DNA from: Schizochytrium sp. TIO01
Taxonomy: Eukaryota > Sar > Bigyra > Thraustochytrida > Thraustochytriidae
Direction of reading: 5' to 3'
DNA length: 64,000 bases
Assembly (NCBI GenBank): GCA_004764695.1
Contig: SMSO01000036.1
Span: 330,001-394,000, forward strand
The notes under the pieces were generated by a model, which saw only the letters and a program-made list of their open reading frames with translations, ran no database searches and was not told where the DNA came from. Positions 44,029-54,735 of the stretch are shown here, one piece after another; within the stretch, counting starts at the first letter, position 1, and each line of letters starts with the position of its first letter. Position numbers and translations under genes: made by a program.

Positions 44029-45361
44029 AGAGACTCATGGGAAAGAGAGAGAGAAAGAGAAAGAGAGGGTAGTAGGTACAAAATCTGATCCCGTCAGCAA
44101 AAAAAATGATTACGTAAGTATTTTCTTCCAAATCATCAGGTCTTCCCAATGTCGGCACGACATGGTACCAGAGCTTTTTACAAGTGATGACGAAGAAGAC
44201 CAAAGTTGAAGTGCCCAATAGGCGCCGACCACTTCGATTGCAGTGACAGTACAGCCTCACCAGACTTGAAAGCTGCGCAGCGATTATGGTGGGCTGCATC
44301 GGCACTCTTCACACAGTTAGGATTACATGCACACATAAGGGATTTAGGAGCCCACTCGTGCTTTTAAGTTTGTCGTCTTTTGGTCGTTGACGGTTTTGTG
44401 GAGGGTTTTACACGAACAAAAGATGAACGAGGGGAGATATGGATGCTATCGTTTCAGAGGAGCGGGTATCAACTTCATCTCGGGGGCTATTGGAACATGG
44501 AGTAGTACTCCAGCTCGAAATTTGTTTTATTGAAAGTTAATGTGCTTTGCTTTTGATAGTGTTGCTCAGGTGGTTGAATTGTAGGTATGCCGAAAATCGC
44601 ATCTGCTGTCTCAAATATTGCATATCCATGCAGGGATCAAGATGTATCAAATGGCATTCACATCAACTTGATTCTTCCCTATGGCAGCAATATCAACCCT
44701 TGATACGGACTTACTTTCTTCACTCGTGATTTCAGTGCGGTCCATAGCTATATATCCCACCCCGTACAAGTGAAGGCATCACCATTTTTAACGCCTTCGT
44801 CGTTTCACTTACCCCATCCCCACTATCAGCCTTCAAAAGGAAAGAATACAGCTTCCTCCTTTGAAAATGATATAATTACCTGGCCAACCTTCGAAGTCTT
44901 GTCCTTGAAAAGACCCATATCTCCTCCCCTCTGCAGAGTCAATCCTGCGAGTCCCAGGCACGTGGCCTTTTCAATATTCCTCTAACAGTGACCCCTTGAT
45001 TTTTCACGCACGCCCTGGGGCTGGCCAGTAGCATCAATCGATCCCTGAGACACTCTTATCAGCCTGGCAACTTAACGAAATGCAGTGCGCTCAACGGACA
45101 TCTGTGGCTTCTGACACAATCGTAACGGGTCCCTTTGCCTTGGTTCTCAGGGTTCCCATAGTTAAGAAGGGCTAGCTAAGTCCTAGAGAAAGAAGTTGTT
45201 AGAGACTTCGGAAAGCAGAAAAAGGGAGGAATAATATACTAAATGGCTTTCTCAAATCGGGAGCGCCGCTAGCTCGGTCGCTCGCGGGAACAGCTACCGG
45301 CGTGAGCTGGGTGGCGTGTTTCTGCGATTGAAGGGGTCAAGCCGCGGGCTAGTCGCCCAAG

Positions 45362-47409
45362 ATGTCGCAGTCGGCGCAGTCGGCAGCGAGCGATCTGGCG
45401 GCTCGCACGAAGCATTTCCGAGAGTCGCTCATCGAAGAGTTCCGACTGAGCGAGTCGGATACGTGCAGTGCCTTTGAAGCTCCGCGGCACTCGTCTTCAA
45501 TCTATTCACAGCCAGATGTACTGGAGGACGTCCTCCGACACAAACCACATTCACTGGTTAAATTTAAAATCTTCAAACGCACCCCAGAATGTGAAGAAGC
45601 TCCAGAAGCTCCCAAGCTCATCCGTATGGCTACGCGAAAACCTGGACGCCTCCAGCGGGCTCCGCGGTCGCTTCCGCTGCACGAGTGGGCCAAGTGGCTT
45701 TCACGGCACAAGAACTTCTCGTCGTTTGTAATCTACACAATTATTCTTAATGCCATCGTGCTAGGAATTCAGACATCGATGGACGAGGTCGAGGACTGGC
45801 GCACTGTGCAAATTCTCGAGTTACTCGATAACTGCACAATGGTTATTTTCGTGTGGGAGATTTTGCTCAAGTGGATTGCAAACTTCCGAACATTTTGGAA
45901 AGATGGGTGGAACGTCTTTGACTTCTTGGTCACCGCTGGTGTCCTTGTACCTATGTTAGCTGAAGCTGCGATGGGTTCGGAGGACCAAAGCAACGCACAA
46001 AATTTTGCAAGCGTCGCTAAGAACCTTCGCATTTTTAGGACGTTTCGTACTTGAAGATGATTGCCAAGTTTCGAAGTTTGAGAATTATTGTGCGAACAGT
46101 AGTAGAGGCACTACAGAGTCTGGGTTTCGTACTTATTTTACTTTGCCTACTCATGTATATTTTTGCAGTGCTGGCTATTGGCCTCTTCTCAGATTATACA
46201 AATGCCACAGTGGAGGGTTTGACCTATCAATTTGCGTTCTCGGACATGATTGCCGCTGTAAGAACCCTCTTCCAGCTGCTAACTCTTGACCAATGGTATA
46301 ATATTGCAAAGGAAATTTCCTCGGTTGGAGTGGTCAATAACATCATTACCATTTCCTTCTTTGTCGTCTGGGTCGCACTCGGAGCCTTTATCTTCCGTAA
46401 CATCTTCATTGGTGTTATGGTGAAAAATTTTCAGAGTATCAGTCAAGAGTTAGCAGACCTTGACCAGATCTCACGGAAGCGAGCTCGCATGCGAAAATAT
46501 GTTGAGGATTTTCAGCACCAAATGGAGGAGAAAAAACGTGAAATTGAGCAACAAATGTTGCAAGGTCGTAATCAACTTACGTCTTCAGGAAAACTCTCCC
46601 CAAAGTCCGCTCCAGCGGGAGGTGCTGGTTCTAACATTACAAGCCCCATTCCAGTGGACCTCAAGCTCCAATCTCCACTGTCCCCCGGGTGGAAGGGTCA
46701 CGGACCGGTGTTCAATCCATTAAATACTCAGGATATTTTCGCTGATGCCGACAAGAATGGTAGCTCAAGCGCACGACCTCGTGTACGTAAATCTTTTGCA
46801 ATTCCAAAGGCTTGGATTGATGGCAACAACGGAGATAATGGCCAACCAAATATGTCTCCACTGGAAGCCCTGGCAATGCAACATCGTAAGGAGCAAAACT
46901 CGAATGGGCACGGTTTGAATCTGGTGGATGATTCCCAGGTAAATGGCGAAAAGAACAAAGGAACTTCACCGGTGAAGGCTGATCACATGGGAGCTGGGTA
47001 TAATAATAATGTAGCAAATACAAATTTAGGTGTGGCAGGGGCGAAAAATACCGTTGAACAAGCGCATCATCAGAATAATGACCAATTGGAGAACATTGCA
47101 TCGAAGGGAAGCAATGCAGGAAAGCAGACGCTAGATAATGTTAAAAGAGAGCTCTCCAAAACTCCACGCTGGGCCCAAGCACGGCTTGACCAATTTTATA
47201 ACGCAGAAAAGGCTGAAGAGTGGAAAATCTTCGTGCAGCAGAGTCTTACGGTTTTTGGCGAGCAGGATGGTGGTAGTACTTTATGGCCTCGCGATACCTT
47301 GCTCGAATACCTACAAACTATGGAGAAACTTCAGGAAAACATTAAGGAGCACCATGAGCTTCAGCATCTTGCTAATACAGCCCTTTATAGCATTGCTACC
47401 GATGGTTAG
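45362..47409 (+). CDS. CATSPER2: CatSper2-type voltage-gated cation channel, one base missing in S4
   Basis: Pore-forming subunit of the CatSper calcium channel, expected in the flagellar membrane. ATG at 45362; one base missing at 46049-46052 splits the frame, and supplying it gives 682 codons. The N-terminal cytosolic part is about 115 residues; S1-S3 follow (VIYTIILNAIVLGIQ, CTMVIFVWEILLKWI, VFDFLVTAGVLV). The S4 reads LRIFRTFR then LKMIAKFRSLRIIVRT, with the break between the third Arg and the next Lys. S5 is GFVLILLCLLMYIFAVL, the pore FQLLTLDQWYNI contains the T-x-D-x-W selectivity motif, and S6 is FFVVWVALGAFIFRNIFIG. The C-terminus carries a coiled coil, a disordered insertion and a final block ending VWPRD-like (LWPRDTLLEYLQTMEKLQENI) that is characteristic of CatSper2 rather than CatSper1, 3 or 4. 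Confidence 0.85.
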
Positions 47410-49272
47410 ATATGCTTTTATCTTTCTCCCAGTTATTATCTATTTCAAGCTTTGTGTTTGCTGTTCCCTTAGCATCGCGAGGCCCCAAAGGTGAATGTCA
47501 CATAGATATACTTCGATACACCTTCATTCATACTACCAGACTTATAGCTTATCGTTTCTCTTTTTTTCTTTTTTTAAATTTCAATAGATTTCCCCACTAA
47601 ACAACTTTCCATGCAACTTTTAACGAGCATAATAATGTACCACCACGCTAAAGCCTAAGATACTTCCAATATTCAGCAGCCTCCGCGTTACATTTCCCAA
47701 GATAAACAGCGAGCGCTTTAATTCATTCTTGGGGTTCATCATTTCTTGTCATTGTTTCAATAATCCTCCCATCAACCTTTCATGAAACCTTTGAAAAACG
47801 AGCATAATTATGCACGATGTCCAGGTGCACCGTTTTCATGGCAGGTCCAATGCCGTGGTCTCCTCGCATCTCGAAGAGCCAAACTCGCGCCTCTCTCCAT
47901 GCCTCGAATAGCAAGCACGTGAATAACATGCCCTATTATCCAATTAATCCATGGCCTGCCTACTGCTTTCTCTACGACTGCTTATTACTACGGGTGCCTA
48001 GGGCATCCTAGTCCTTGTCAAAAGGCTTCCCACACCTCTCTCTGAGGCACCTTTGGGATGACGTCAGCAGAAGCCAGTCCATCCAAAGTGGGTCCCGCAC
48101 TCACTCACTCACTCACTCACTGACCACGCCGCGAGTCTCGAGGTCTTCTGCCTTGGCTCCGCAGATCGACTCATGGCCTGGCTTTGCAGAGTCCAGTCGA
48201 GCCGCGGAGGCTGGATGGGCAGCCAGCTAGCTTTGCTTTCCCATGCACTGGCCGGCCGCAGAACCTTTCCGAGTTCTGTGCATTGAATTAATCGCAAGAA
48301 CTGTGGATCTTTGGCCAACTGTTTTGCTAAGGGTCTTCAAGAGATACTAAGTAAGTATATTAGAGTCAGCAAAAGCAGAGTTCCTGGCACAGAATGAATG
48401 GGTAACTAAGCGAAGAAGCGAAAAGGCAGTTTAAGCGGGCGCAAAAGACACCAATGAAGAATGGAGACTGTTGCCAAATTGGCCACAGAAACGAACCTGC
48501 AATAACGAGGACGGCGCTGCCAACGCTCTGCCTCGACCGCCGTCGCTGCGCCTGGCGACGAGGGTCTCGCGTATTTTGATTGACGAACGGTAGCGCGGTG
48601 CGGCGTCTGAACTGAATGGGTCGGAGAACGTGCGAGCCCGAAGGCTTCTCGTCTGGTCGCGAGTTGAGATATGCGCCACGATGGACTGACTCATGGATAC
48701 TTGGTATTCGAAGGAATGATAAAATATATCTTCTTATCGCTTGGTCACTCACTGTATTGAGAAGAGTGGTTGAGGGAGTGAATGAACTTCTTCACGGAGG
48801 TCCACCAGCTCGCACGCATGATAGACGTACGTAGGAGGCAAAGGCTTTGAGATAATAGCAGAAGGTGTCAAAAAAGGGAGAGAAGATATATGAATTTACT
48901 TACGATAGTAGTAAAGGTAGAAATTTCTTTCAACAAAATCGAAGGGGGAAATCAATCCTGAGTCGAGGTGAGTCGACGACTGTCCACTGGGTAGATAGCT
49001 AGCTAGCTCTGCGCAAAATAGAAGCTCGCAGAGCAATCGTAGCTGGTCTGTGGACGGCATTTAAGCACAGCATTAATTGGGTAGGTTATAGAGAGCGCCA
49101 GGCATTTTGCAAAGGAGGTCTGGTCGCTGCTGATGGCGAAGGTGTGAGGTTTGGTTTGGTTTAATTTGGTGTGGAGCAAGGGCGGAGGGTGAGTATACGT
49201 CACGCTGAGACCGTAGCGACGGAAGGCGTGGACTTGACAAAATCAATCCGAATCTGTCCGAGTGATTTAAAT
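47410..49272. other. Intergenic, convergent 3' regions
   Basis: Between CatSper2 and ISCU. Contains a short (CACT)n run at about 48103-48121. No gene or RNA seen; ORFs here are small, overlapping and dissimilar to anything I know. Confidence 0.5.
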
Positions 49273-49770
49273 TTAGGCGCTGGCCTTGGCAGCCTCAGGC
49301 TCAGCCTCCATGGCACCGGACTTGGTCTTGTAGTCGTGGATGGCGGCCTTGATGGCATCCTCGGCAAGCATACTGCAGTGGAGCTTGACGGGGGGAAGCT
49401 TGAGGTGCTTGGCGATATCGGCGTTCTTGATCTGGAGGCACTCATCGATGGTCTTGCCCTTGACCCACTCCGTGGCGACGGAGCTGGAGGCAATGGCAGA
49501 GCCACATCCGAAGGTCTTGAACTTGGACTCAATGATGCGGCCCTCATCGTCGACCTCAATCATGAGCTTCATGACGTCACCGCACGCGGGGGCGCCCACG
49601 AGGCCGGTGCCGACGTTCTTCTTGGCCTTGTCGAGGGAGCCAACATTGCGCGGGTTTTCGTAATGATCAATGAGCGAATCGGTGTACTTGGATGCGACGG
49701 CCTGCAGGCGGAAGGCAGGTCCGGTGCGGCCGGTCACGACCGCGGCGGCTCTTCTGGCGCTGCTCAGCAT
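49273..49770 (-). CDS. ISCU: Mitochondrial iron-sulfur cluster scaffold ISCU
   Basis: Scaffold on which Fe-S clusters are built in the mitochondrial matrix. ATG at 49770-49768 gives 165 residues; the frame upstream starts with GTG. Residues 1-27 (MLSSARRAAAVVTGRTG...) form an Arg/Ala-rich presequence. The mature part starts YTDSLIDHYENPRNVGSLD. Cluster ligands are all present: C63 in APACGDVMK with D65, C89 in TFGCGSAIASSS and C132 in KLHCSMLAEDA. The chaperone-binding motif LPPVK is at residues 125-129. The C-terminal tail is Ala/Glu-rich and slightly longer than usual. NFS1, HSCB and mtHSP70 are the expected partners. Confidence 0.96.
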   Translation of the reverse strand: MLSSARRAAAVVTGRTGPAFRLQAVASKYTDSLIDHYENPRNVGSLDKAKKNVGTGLVGAPACGDVMKLMIEVDDEGRIIESKFKTFGCGSAIASSSVATEWVKGKTIDECLQIKNADIAKHLKLPPVKLHCSMLAEDAIKAAIHDYKTKSGAMEAEPEAAKASA

Positions 49771-49927
49771 CTTCTTCTCTTTCTGCTCTGACTTCGCACG
49801 CGAGTATCGATCGATCTGCGACGGCACTGAGAAAGAATTGGTTTTGCTGCGACTTCAACAGGCTTTGCTGATGGGCAAACGATTCGCCTTTTTCTCTCTG
49901 CTTTCTTTACCTTTATATAACCAAAGA

Positions 49928-49966
49928 GGCACTCTCTCTCTCTCTCTCCTTCCTTCCTTCCTTCTC
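49928..49966. repeat. (CT)n then (CTTC)n tract
   Basis: About nine CT units followed by three CTTC units. Confidence 0.85.
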
Positions 49967-50098
49967 AGACTCCTCCTCCCTTCTTGTCTGCCAACCGAGG
50001 TCGTGGCTTCTCAGCGCTCGCGCTGGTTCCAGATCTGTTCTCGCCTTCGGAGAGGCGCAGAGGAGGCAGAGCGAAGGCTTTCTTCACATTCCTCGAAC

Positions 50099-50245
50099 GC
50101 AGAAGAAGAAGAAGAAAAAGAAGAAGAAGAAGAAGAAGAAAAGCAGTCCATCGATCGATTCGAAGGCAAACCACAAAGAAGAAAGAAAAGAAGAAAGAAA
50201 AGAAGAAAGAAAGAAGAAAGAAGAAAGAAGAAAGAAGAGTATGAA
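50099..50245. repeat. (GAA)n and (GAAA)n purine tracts
   Basis: About 13 GAA units to 50143, then GAAAGAAG units at 50176-50240. Confidence 0.88.
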
Positions 50246-51168
50246 AAGGAAAAAGAGTTTTAAAAGGAAAAGCAAAGGCCACGCTCGCTCTGTCTCAGTG
50301 TGCCTGCTCGCTGTTCGCCCTCTCATACCCTCTGCATAGCCACCCTCTACCGTTTTACGTACCAGTAGCCCCGAATCAGAGGTTTTTCTCTTTCGAGCTC
50401 TCCTTCTTTTCTTTTATTTTCTTTTCCCAGCTTTTCTTCTTCACTCAGTCAGTCAGAGGTCACTCTCTCTCTAGGGTATCCTAGGCGCAGCGCTAGCATT
50501 TGCGGTAGGTGTGGTATAGCACCTGTGATCGAAGTGCTGGAGACCGCGCCGGGGAAACCGGCCATATGCGGATTCCCCGCGGCACCTCAGAGAAGGCAGC
50601 CTCGGAGCCACCAGGCCGCCTTAAGTAGCCTCGGGTAAACATGCACACGCCCCCCGTTACACTTAAGGTAAGGGCTGGGGATTCCTCGGGGAAACTTAGT
50701 TTAAGGTGGCAAATGAAAGGGCGGACTCAGAGCGCGCGATTCTCAGAATGCCCTCGTTTTAAGCTTAGTAGCGCTCGAACGGTGAGCCTTCGTTTCCGTT
50801 CCCAAAAGGAAGGGGTAGACGGAAGCTTCAAGGTTGGCTGATTCATACCTGGGTCGCACGAAGGGTTCCGAGTGCACTCGCCCTGTATGTTCCAGCTTTT
50901 ATCCCAAGTTGGACTCGAAGTTGGGGTTGGGGTTGGCGAGAGACGAATAACTTCAAGGTGGATGGCATCGAGGGCATCGCCAGTTCAGCGCTAAGGCTCA
51001 TTTAGGGTAAAGCATAGGCCAAAACGGTTCTACTTGGTTGGGCACAGGCTGGAGAAGAAGAAGAACTCAGAGAACGACTGTCATTGGCGATCTTCGGCGC
51101 TGGCAGCGACGATGGCAGCGTTGAGGTCGCCTGCCTGAGCTCGCCATGTCGAGTTCCACCTGGATGTG

Positions 51169-51170
<2 letters not shown>

Positions 51171-51199
<29 letters not shown>

Positions 51200-51201
51200 C
51201 T
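51171..51201. repeat. (GCTT)n microsatellite
   Basis: Seven GCTT units. Confidence 0.9.
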
Positions 51202-51903
51202 GCTTGTGACCTTGCTCGAGGGCAAAACTCGTTGGTTCCTAGGAATTTGCAGCACCTAGTACCCTGAGTTTAATAGTTCTTACTGTGATTCTATGGTGAA
51301 TGAGTAAAAATGAATAAATTGGATTGAAAGGTGAAGTTCTGCGATGAGCGAGAATGAAGAACTGCGGTGATACAATGCGCGAGAACAACCATCTCGTGCG
51401 CCGTAGGCATCAAGAACCGAGGTATTGAGACGCTGCTCTTGGCGGCGGAGGCTGGCGTGTCTCGGAGCTCGGAGGAGAGCAGCTTCGCCAGCTTCGCCGA
51501 GAAGAAGAAGCACTGGTAGCTCTTGGAGTGCGTGGATTTGGTAAGTCAGTTCGTTGGTTCGTTAGTTTCTTGTTTTCTCAGCGGTTCTTTCCTCTCGGGT
51601 GTAAGTCCCTCTCTATATTGAGGAAGAGGGTCCAATCAATCTGTGCCTTGAGATGTCTTGTGAATCGATCATTCTGCGCAGTTCCTCCACCCGATGGGGA
51701 CCGCCGCATGGATCTCCGGGTGTCCGTCTGCATCGTTTATGCGCGAGGTTCTGAGGCGGATTGGTTCAAGAAAACCAAGACCTGGTTGGATTCGTTCTTT
51801 GCTTCGTTTTAGTTGATTTTCAGTAGTCCAAAGGTTATTCTTCGTCATGATCCAGTGGCAGAAAGTGAATGAGTGGGCTGGATTGTGCCAATTGCTGTAC
51901 GCT

Positions 51904-51937
51904 TGAGGTTGAGGTTGAGGTTGAGGTTGAGGTTGGT
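51904..51937. repeat. (GAGGTT)n hexanucleotide repeat
   Basis: Five tandem GAGGTT units. Confidence 0.9.
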
Positions 51938-52880
51938 TAAAACAATGGTGCTGGATAGATGGATAGAGTGGAGGATTTGTCTCGAGAGGGAGAGAGGTGT
52001 TAAAAACCACTCTACGAAAACAAATAAAACCCGCCTTGCTCATGTTTATTAGAGGGAATGCGAGGAATTGGTCAGTCTCAAGGCAGGGAAAGAGACGGTG
52101 CAATAAGAGATTGATGACAGATATACCTACCTACCTCCTAGGTACATATTAGGTTGAAAGTTGTGCAGTGACAATTCCAGATTAAAGCGTGAGTAAAGGC
52201 AATGCGTCACAGCGCGTAAGCTGTGTAAGCAACACATACTTGCGTTTGCTGCTCTCTCGTTTGTCAATTCGATTTTTGTTTACCACAGTGCTTATAATGC
52301 TCGTATTAGGTCAGAGGTGACAATCATTCTTATGCGGACACAGTTTCCTCCTTCCTTTGTATTGGATGTCGCCTTGAGTGTAACAAAATGGGCAGCATAA
52401 AATAATAATCATGTGTCCTTGATGAAAGCTTGTGAGCCTCTTCCATACTTATTCTGAAGATTAGGATTTCATGATGCTGCAACTAGTTCGTGGAAAGCTA
52501 TCGCAAAGCTTCACGAAATGCACCTGTTCCCAGGTGACAGCGTAAGAGCAGTTCAGAATGACTTTGAACCCTGGAGTTTGTACCGATCAACTAGATATCG
52601 TGATCCTTCCTTGGAGTTTGCAGTAATGCGTTCGCCTAGGGGGGGGCACAATCACAGGGAATCAATTATCATGTCTGGGCGCCGCGAGCAACTGGCTGAG
52701 ACTAGTCGCATAGAACAAGGCGACCTAGGCGTTTGACGGAGGTTGGAAAGAGTAAGCCAGGACAGAATTTAGATCGTTGCTGTGCTCGGAGGTGATTAAG
52801 AGAAATCATGATTTTAGAAGTTTGTGTTTACATCATACTGGAGTATTGACAAGAACACCTATATGTCTATCCTATTCCTT

Positions 52881-53974
52881 TCAGTTGTCAAGGTAGAAGC
52901 TTTCGTTTGGATGAAAGTCGCGTTGGTGCTCTGTAAGCTTTTCGTCCTGCACAGAATCCTGGGATGACTCCTGCGAAGAACTTAAACTCGTAAGACTGCT
53001 CAAACTCTTGGAGCTGATGTGCTTTGCAGGGCGGCGGTTCGGAGATGATGATGGGGGAACTACAACGAATTCTCGCGTATCCTCATCGTTGTCAATAAAT
53101 TTTCCAGCTGTAAGGCGCTGGCGTGCTAGGTTCCGAGATTCTGCGGGGACATCCGCCGGCTCCTCCTCAAGTGTCCGTTTAGGAGGGCTTCGCTTACTGA
53201 GAGGATGGGCGAAATCAATATGAGCTGCAAATGGTGAACGCCCAGGGAGAGTGGGAGGTGGTCGCGTTTCGGAAGATTGTTGTTCTTTCCTAGTTGGGCG
53301 CGAAGTGGTCTGTGCTCTACCTTCGCGTGTAGACTCTTGGTTCGTGTCAATCCGCCTGGGCTTCCAAGAAATGGGGAAAGGGCATTAAAGTTGTTGTCAT
53401 CTTGCGAGGCGTCATCAAATGACTGGCTGCTTTCGAGGCTGGTTGCCTCCTTAGCGGAAACATATTCGCGTTGCGGTGGCACTAATTTGCTTGACTTTTT
53501 ATCGGCATGGTCACCCTTCAATTCCTCATTATCAACAGGGTGCTTCGCTGTGTGCTGCCGGTGATGTTCTTTCACCGTTTCTTCAAGCCGACGACGCCGG
53601 CTCGCGGGCGAAGCTGGTGAAGCAGGGGACTGTCGGCCATCACCATTGCTAAATGAAGGGCTTCTGCGCTTTGGAGATCGTGCCGCAATTGGCTTCTTCG
53701 GAGATGCCGGAGGTGACGCAGGGATCACGAGAGGAGATGAAGGTGGTTTCACGATTGGCGGTGAAGGCGATGCAGGGAGTTTGCTAGCAATATTTTCGTG
53801 GGTTTGTTCACGCTTTTTAGGACTCGGCTTCTCCTGAACTTCAGGTTGATCGTCTCGCACCTGTGCATCGAGAGTTCCAGCTTTAGGCACTCGTCGTTGA
53901 GGAATACCTTTACGTTTGCTCGTTTTCGTAGCCGGCGAGCTCGGTGAAGGTGGGCTTATACTAGAATCCTCCAT
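52881..53974 (-). CDS. Disordered Pro/Ser-rich protein, one base missing near 53345-53395
   Basis: I do not recognise this protein. The ATG at 53974-53972 is the first in frame. The first part (about 200 residues) is full of SPP, SPAS and basic SPKRR phrases; the frame then runs into a short unrelated end near 53126. A -1 change around nt 53345-53395 leads into another long open frame of the same style (STREGRAQTTSRPTRKEQQ, then LARQRLTAGKFIDND and SSKSLSSLTSLSSSQESS) that stops at 52881. Joined length is 364 codons plus stop. No enzyme or binding domain is visible; SP-rich basic composition suggests a phosphorylated regulatory or cytoskeleton-associated protein, but that is guesswork. Confidence 0.6.
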
Positions 53975-54735
53975 CTTTCCTTTCACCAAAAGGTGAGTGG
54001 ATTGGTTTCTAAGTTGCTATAAAAGGACCCTTCTTTTTTTTTTAAGTAGCCCGACAGACAAGCTTGGGACGCCGCAGGACCTCGATCAGAAGATACCACC
54101 AGACTCGCGATGTTACGTAAAGGGAGGAAAGTGCCAAGAGGCCCACGTGCCCAAGAGCTGTAATAGCTCCACACGACCCAGACCAAAGACGATGTGGGTT
54201 TGCCATGTGGCGAGTGATCTATCTGTGCCTCGTTTCACAGTGGTCGTTAGGCTGCTTCAAACAGCAATAATCATATTAGGTCACATCTGACCCAAGGTAG
54301 ACAATCTAGTGGAACTATGACTATGCCAGAAGAAAGAGCAACTACTGTTGCGAAGTCAACAGTGGGTTAGGTATGATACTAACCTGTTGCGTTAGAGTTA
54401 CCAGAGTTGTTTTGCTCGCAAGGTTGTATTTCAAAAATACCTATCATGAGAAATAGATGAAGTAATTGAAGGAAGAGGTAAAATAATTATCAGCAAACAG
54501 TCCATAATGTAAAAGGGAAGTCAGAAGGTTTGTGGGCGGGAAATGCAAAGTGCGACAATTGCAGTTGACTCAAGTTCTTCAAGTTGATGTAAATCCTCTT
54601 GCAGCATGCCAAACTCGGAAGATACCATGTTTCTCTTGTTTTTTCCTTTTAGAAAAACCTGCCAGCTCATCAAGAAAGATCCAGCGCATCATATAGACAA
54701 TTCAGAATGAAGCGAATGAGCAGATCTTCCTGCTG
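53975..54735. other. Intergenic, same-strand spacer
   Basis: Between two minus-strand genes. It holds the 3' region of the 54736-56304 gene and the upstream region of the Pro/Ser-rich gene. Nothing else seen. Confidence 0.5.

Larger units (their letters stand above)
49771..52880. other. Intergenic region with simple repeats
   Basis: The left part (49771-50270) is the ISCU upstream region and holds pyrimidine and GAA/GAAA runs. The 50460-51060 part is GC-richer with several short hairpins, such as GCCGG...CCGGC at 50548-50562, and no ORF of note. A 72-codon ORF at 52518-52736 has no recognisable similarity and is not called. Confidence 0.5.

Noticed and set aside
44015-44985. Possible second retroelement relic
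   Set aside because: Short broken ORFs on both strands but no motif order like that at 57.2-60.3 kb.
46036-46060. Programmed -1 frameshifting in CatSper2
   Set aside because: No X XXY YYZ heptamer in the 15-nt window where the change must occur; a missing base is simpler.
52518-52736. 72-codon ORF with mixed composition
   Set aside because: No similarity, no supporting context; length within chance expectation.
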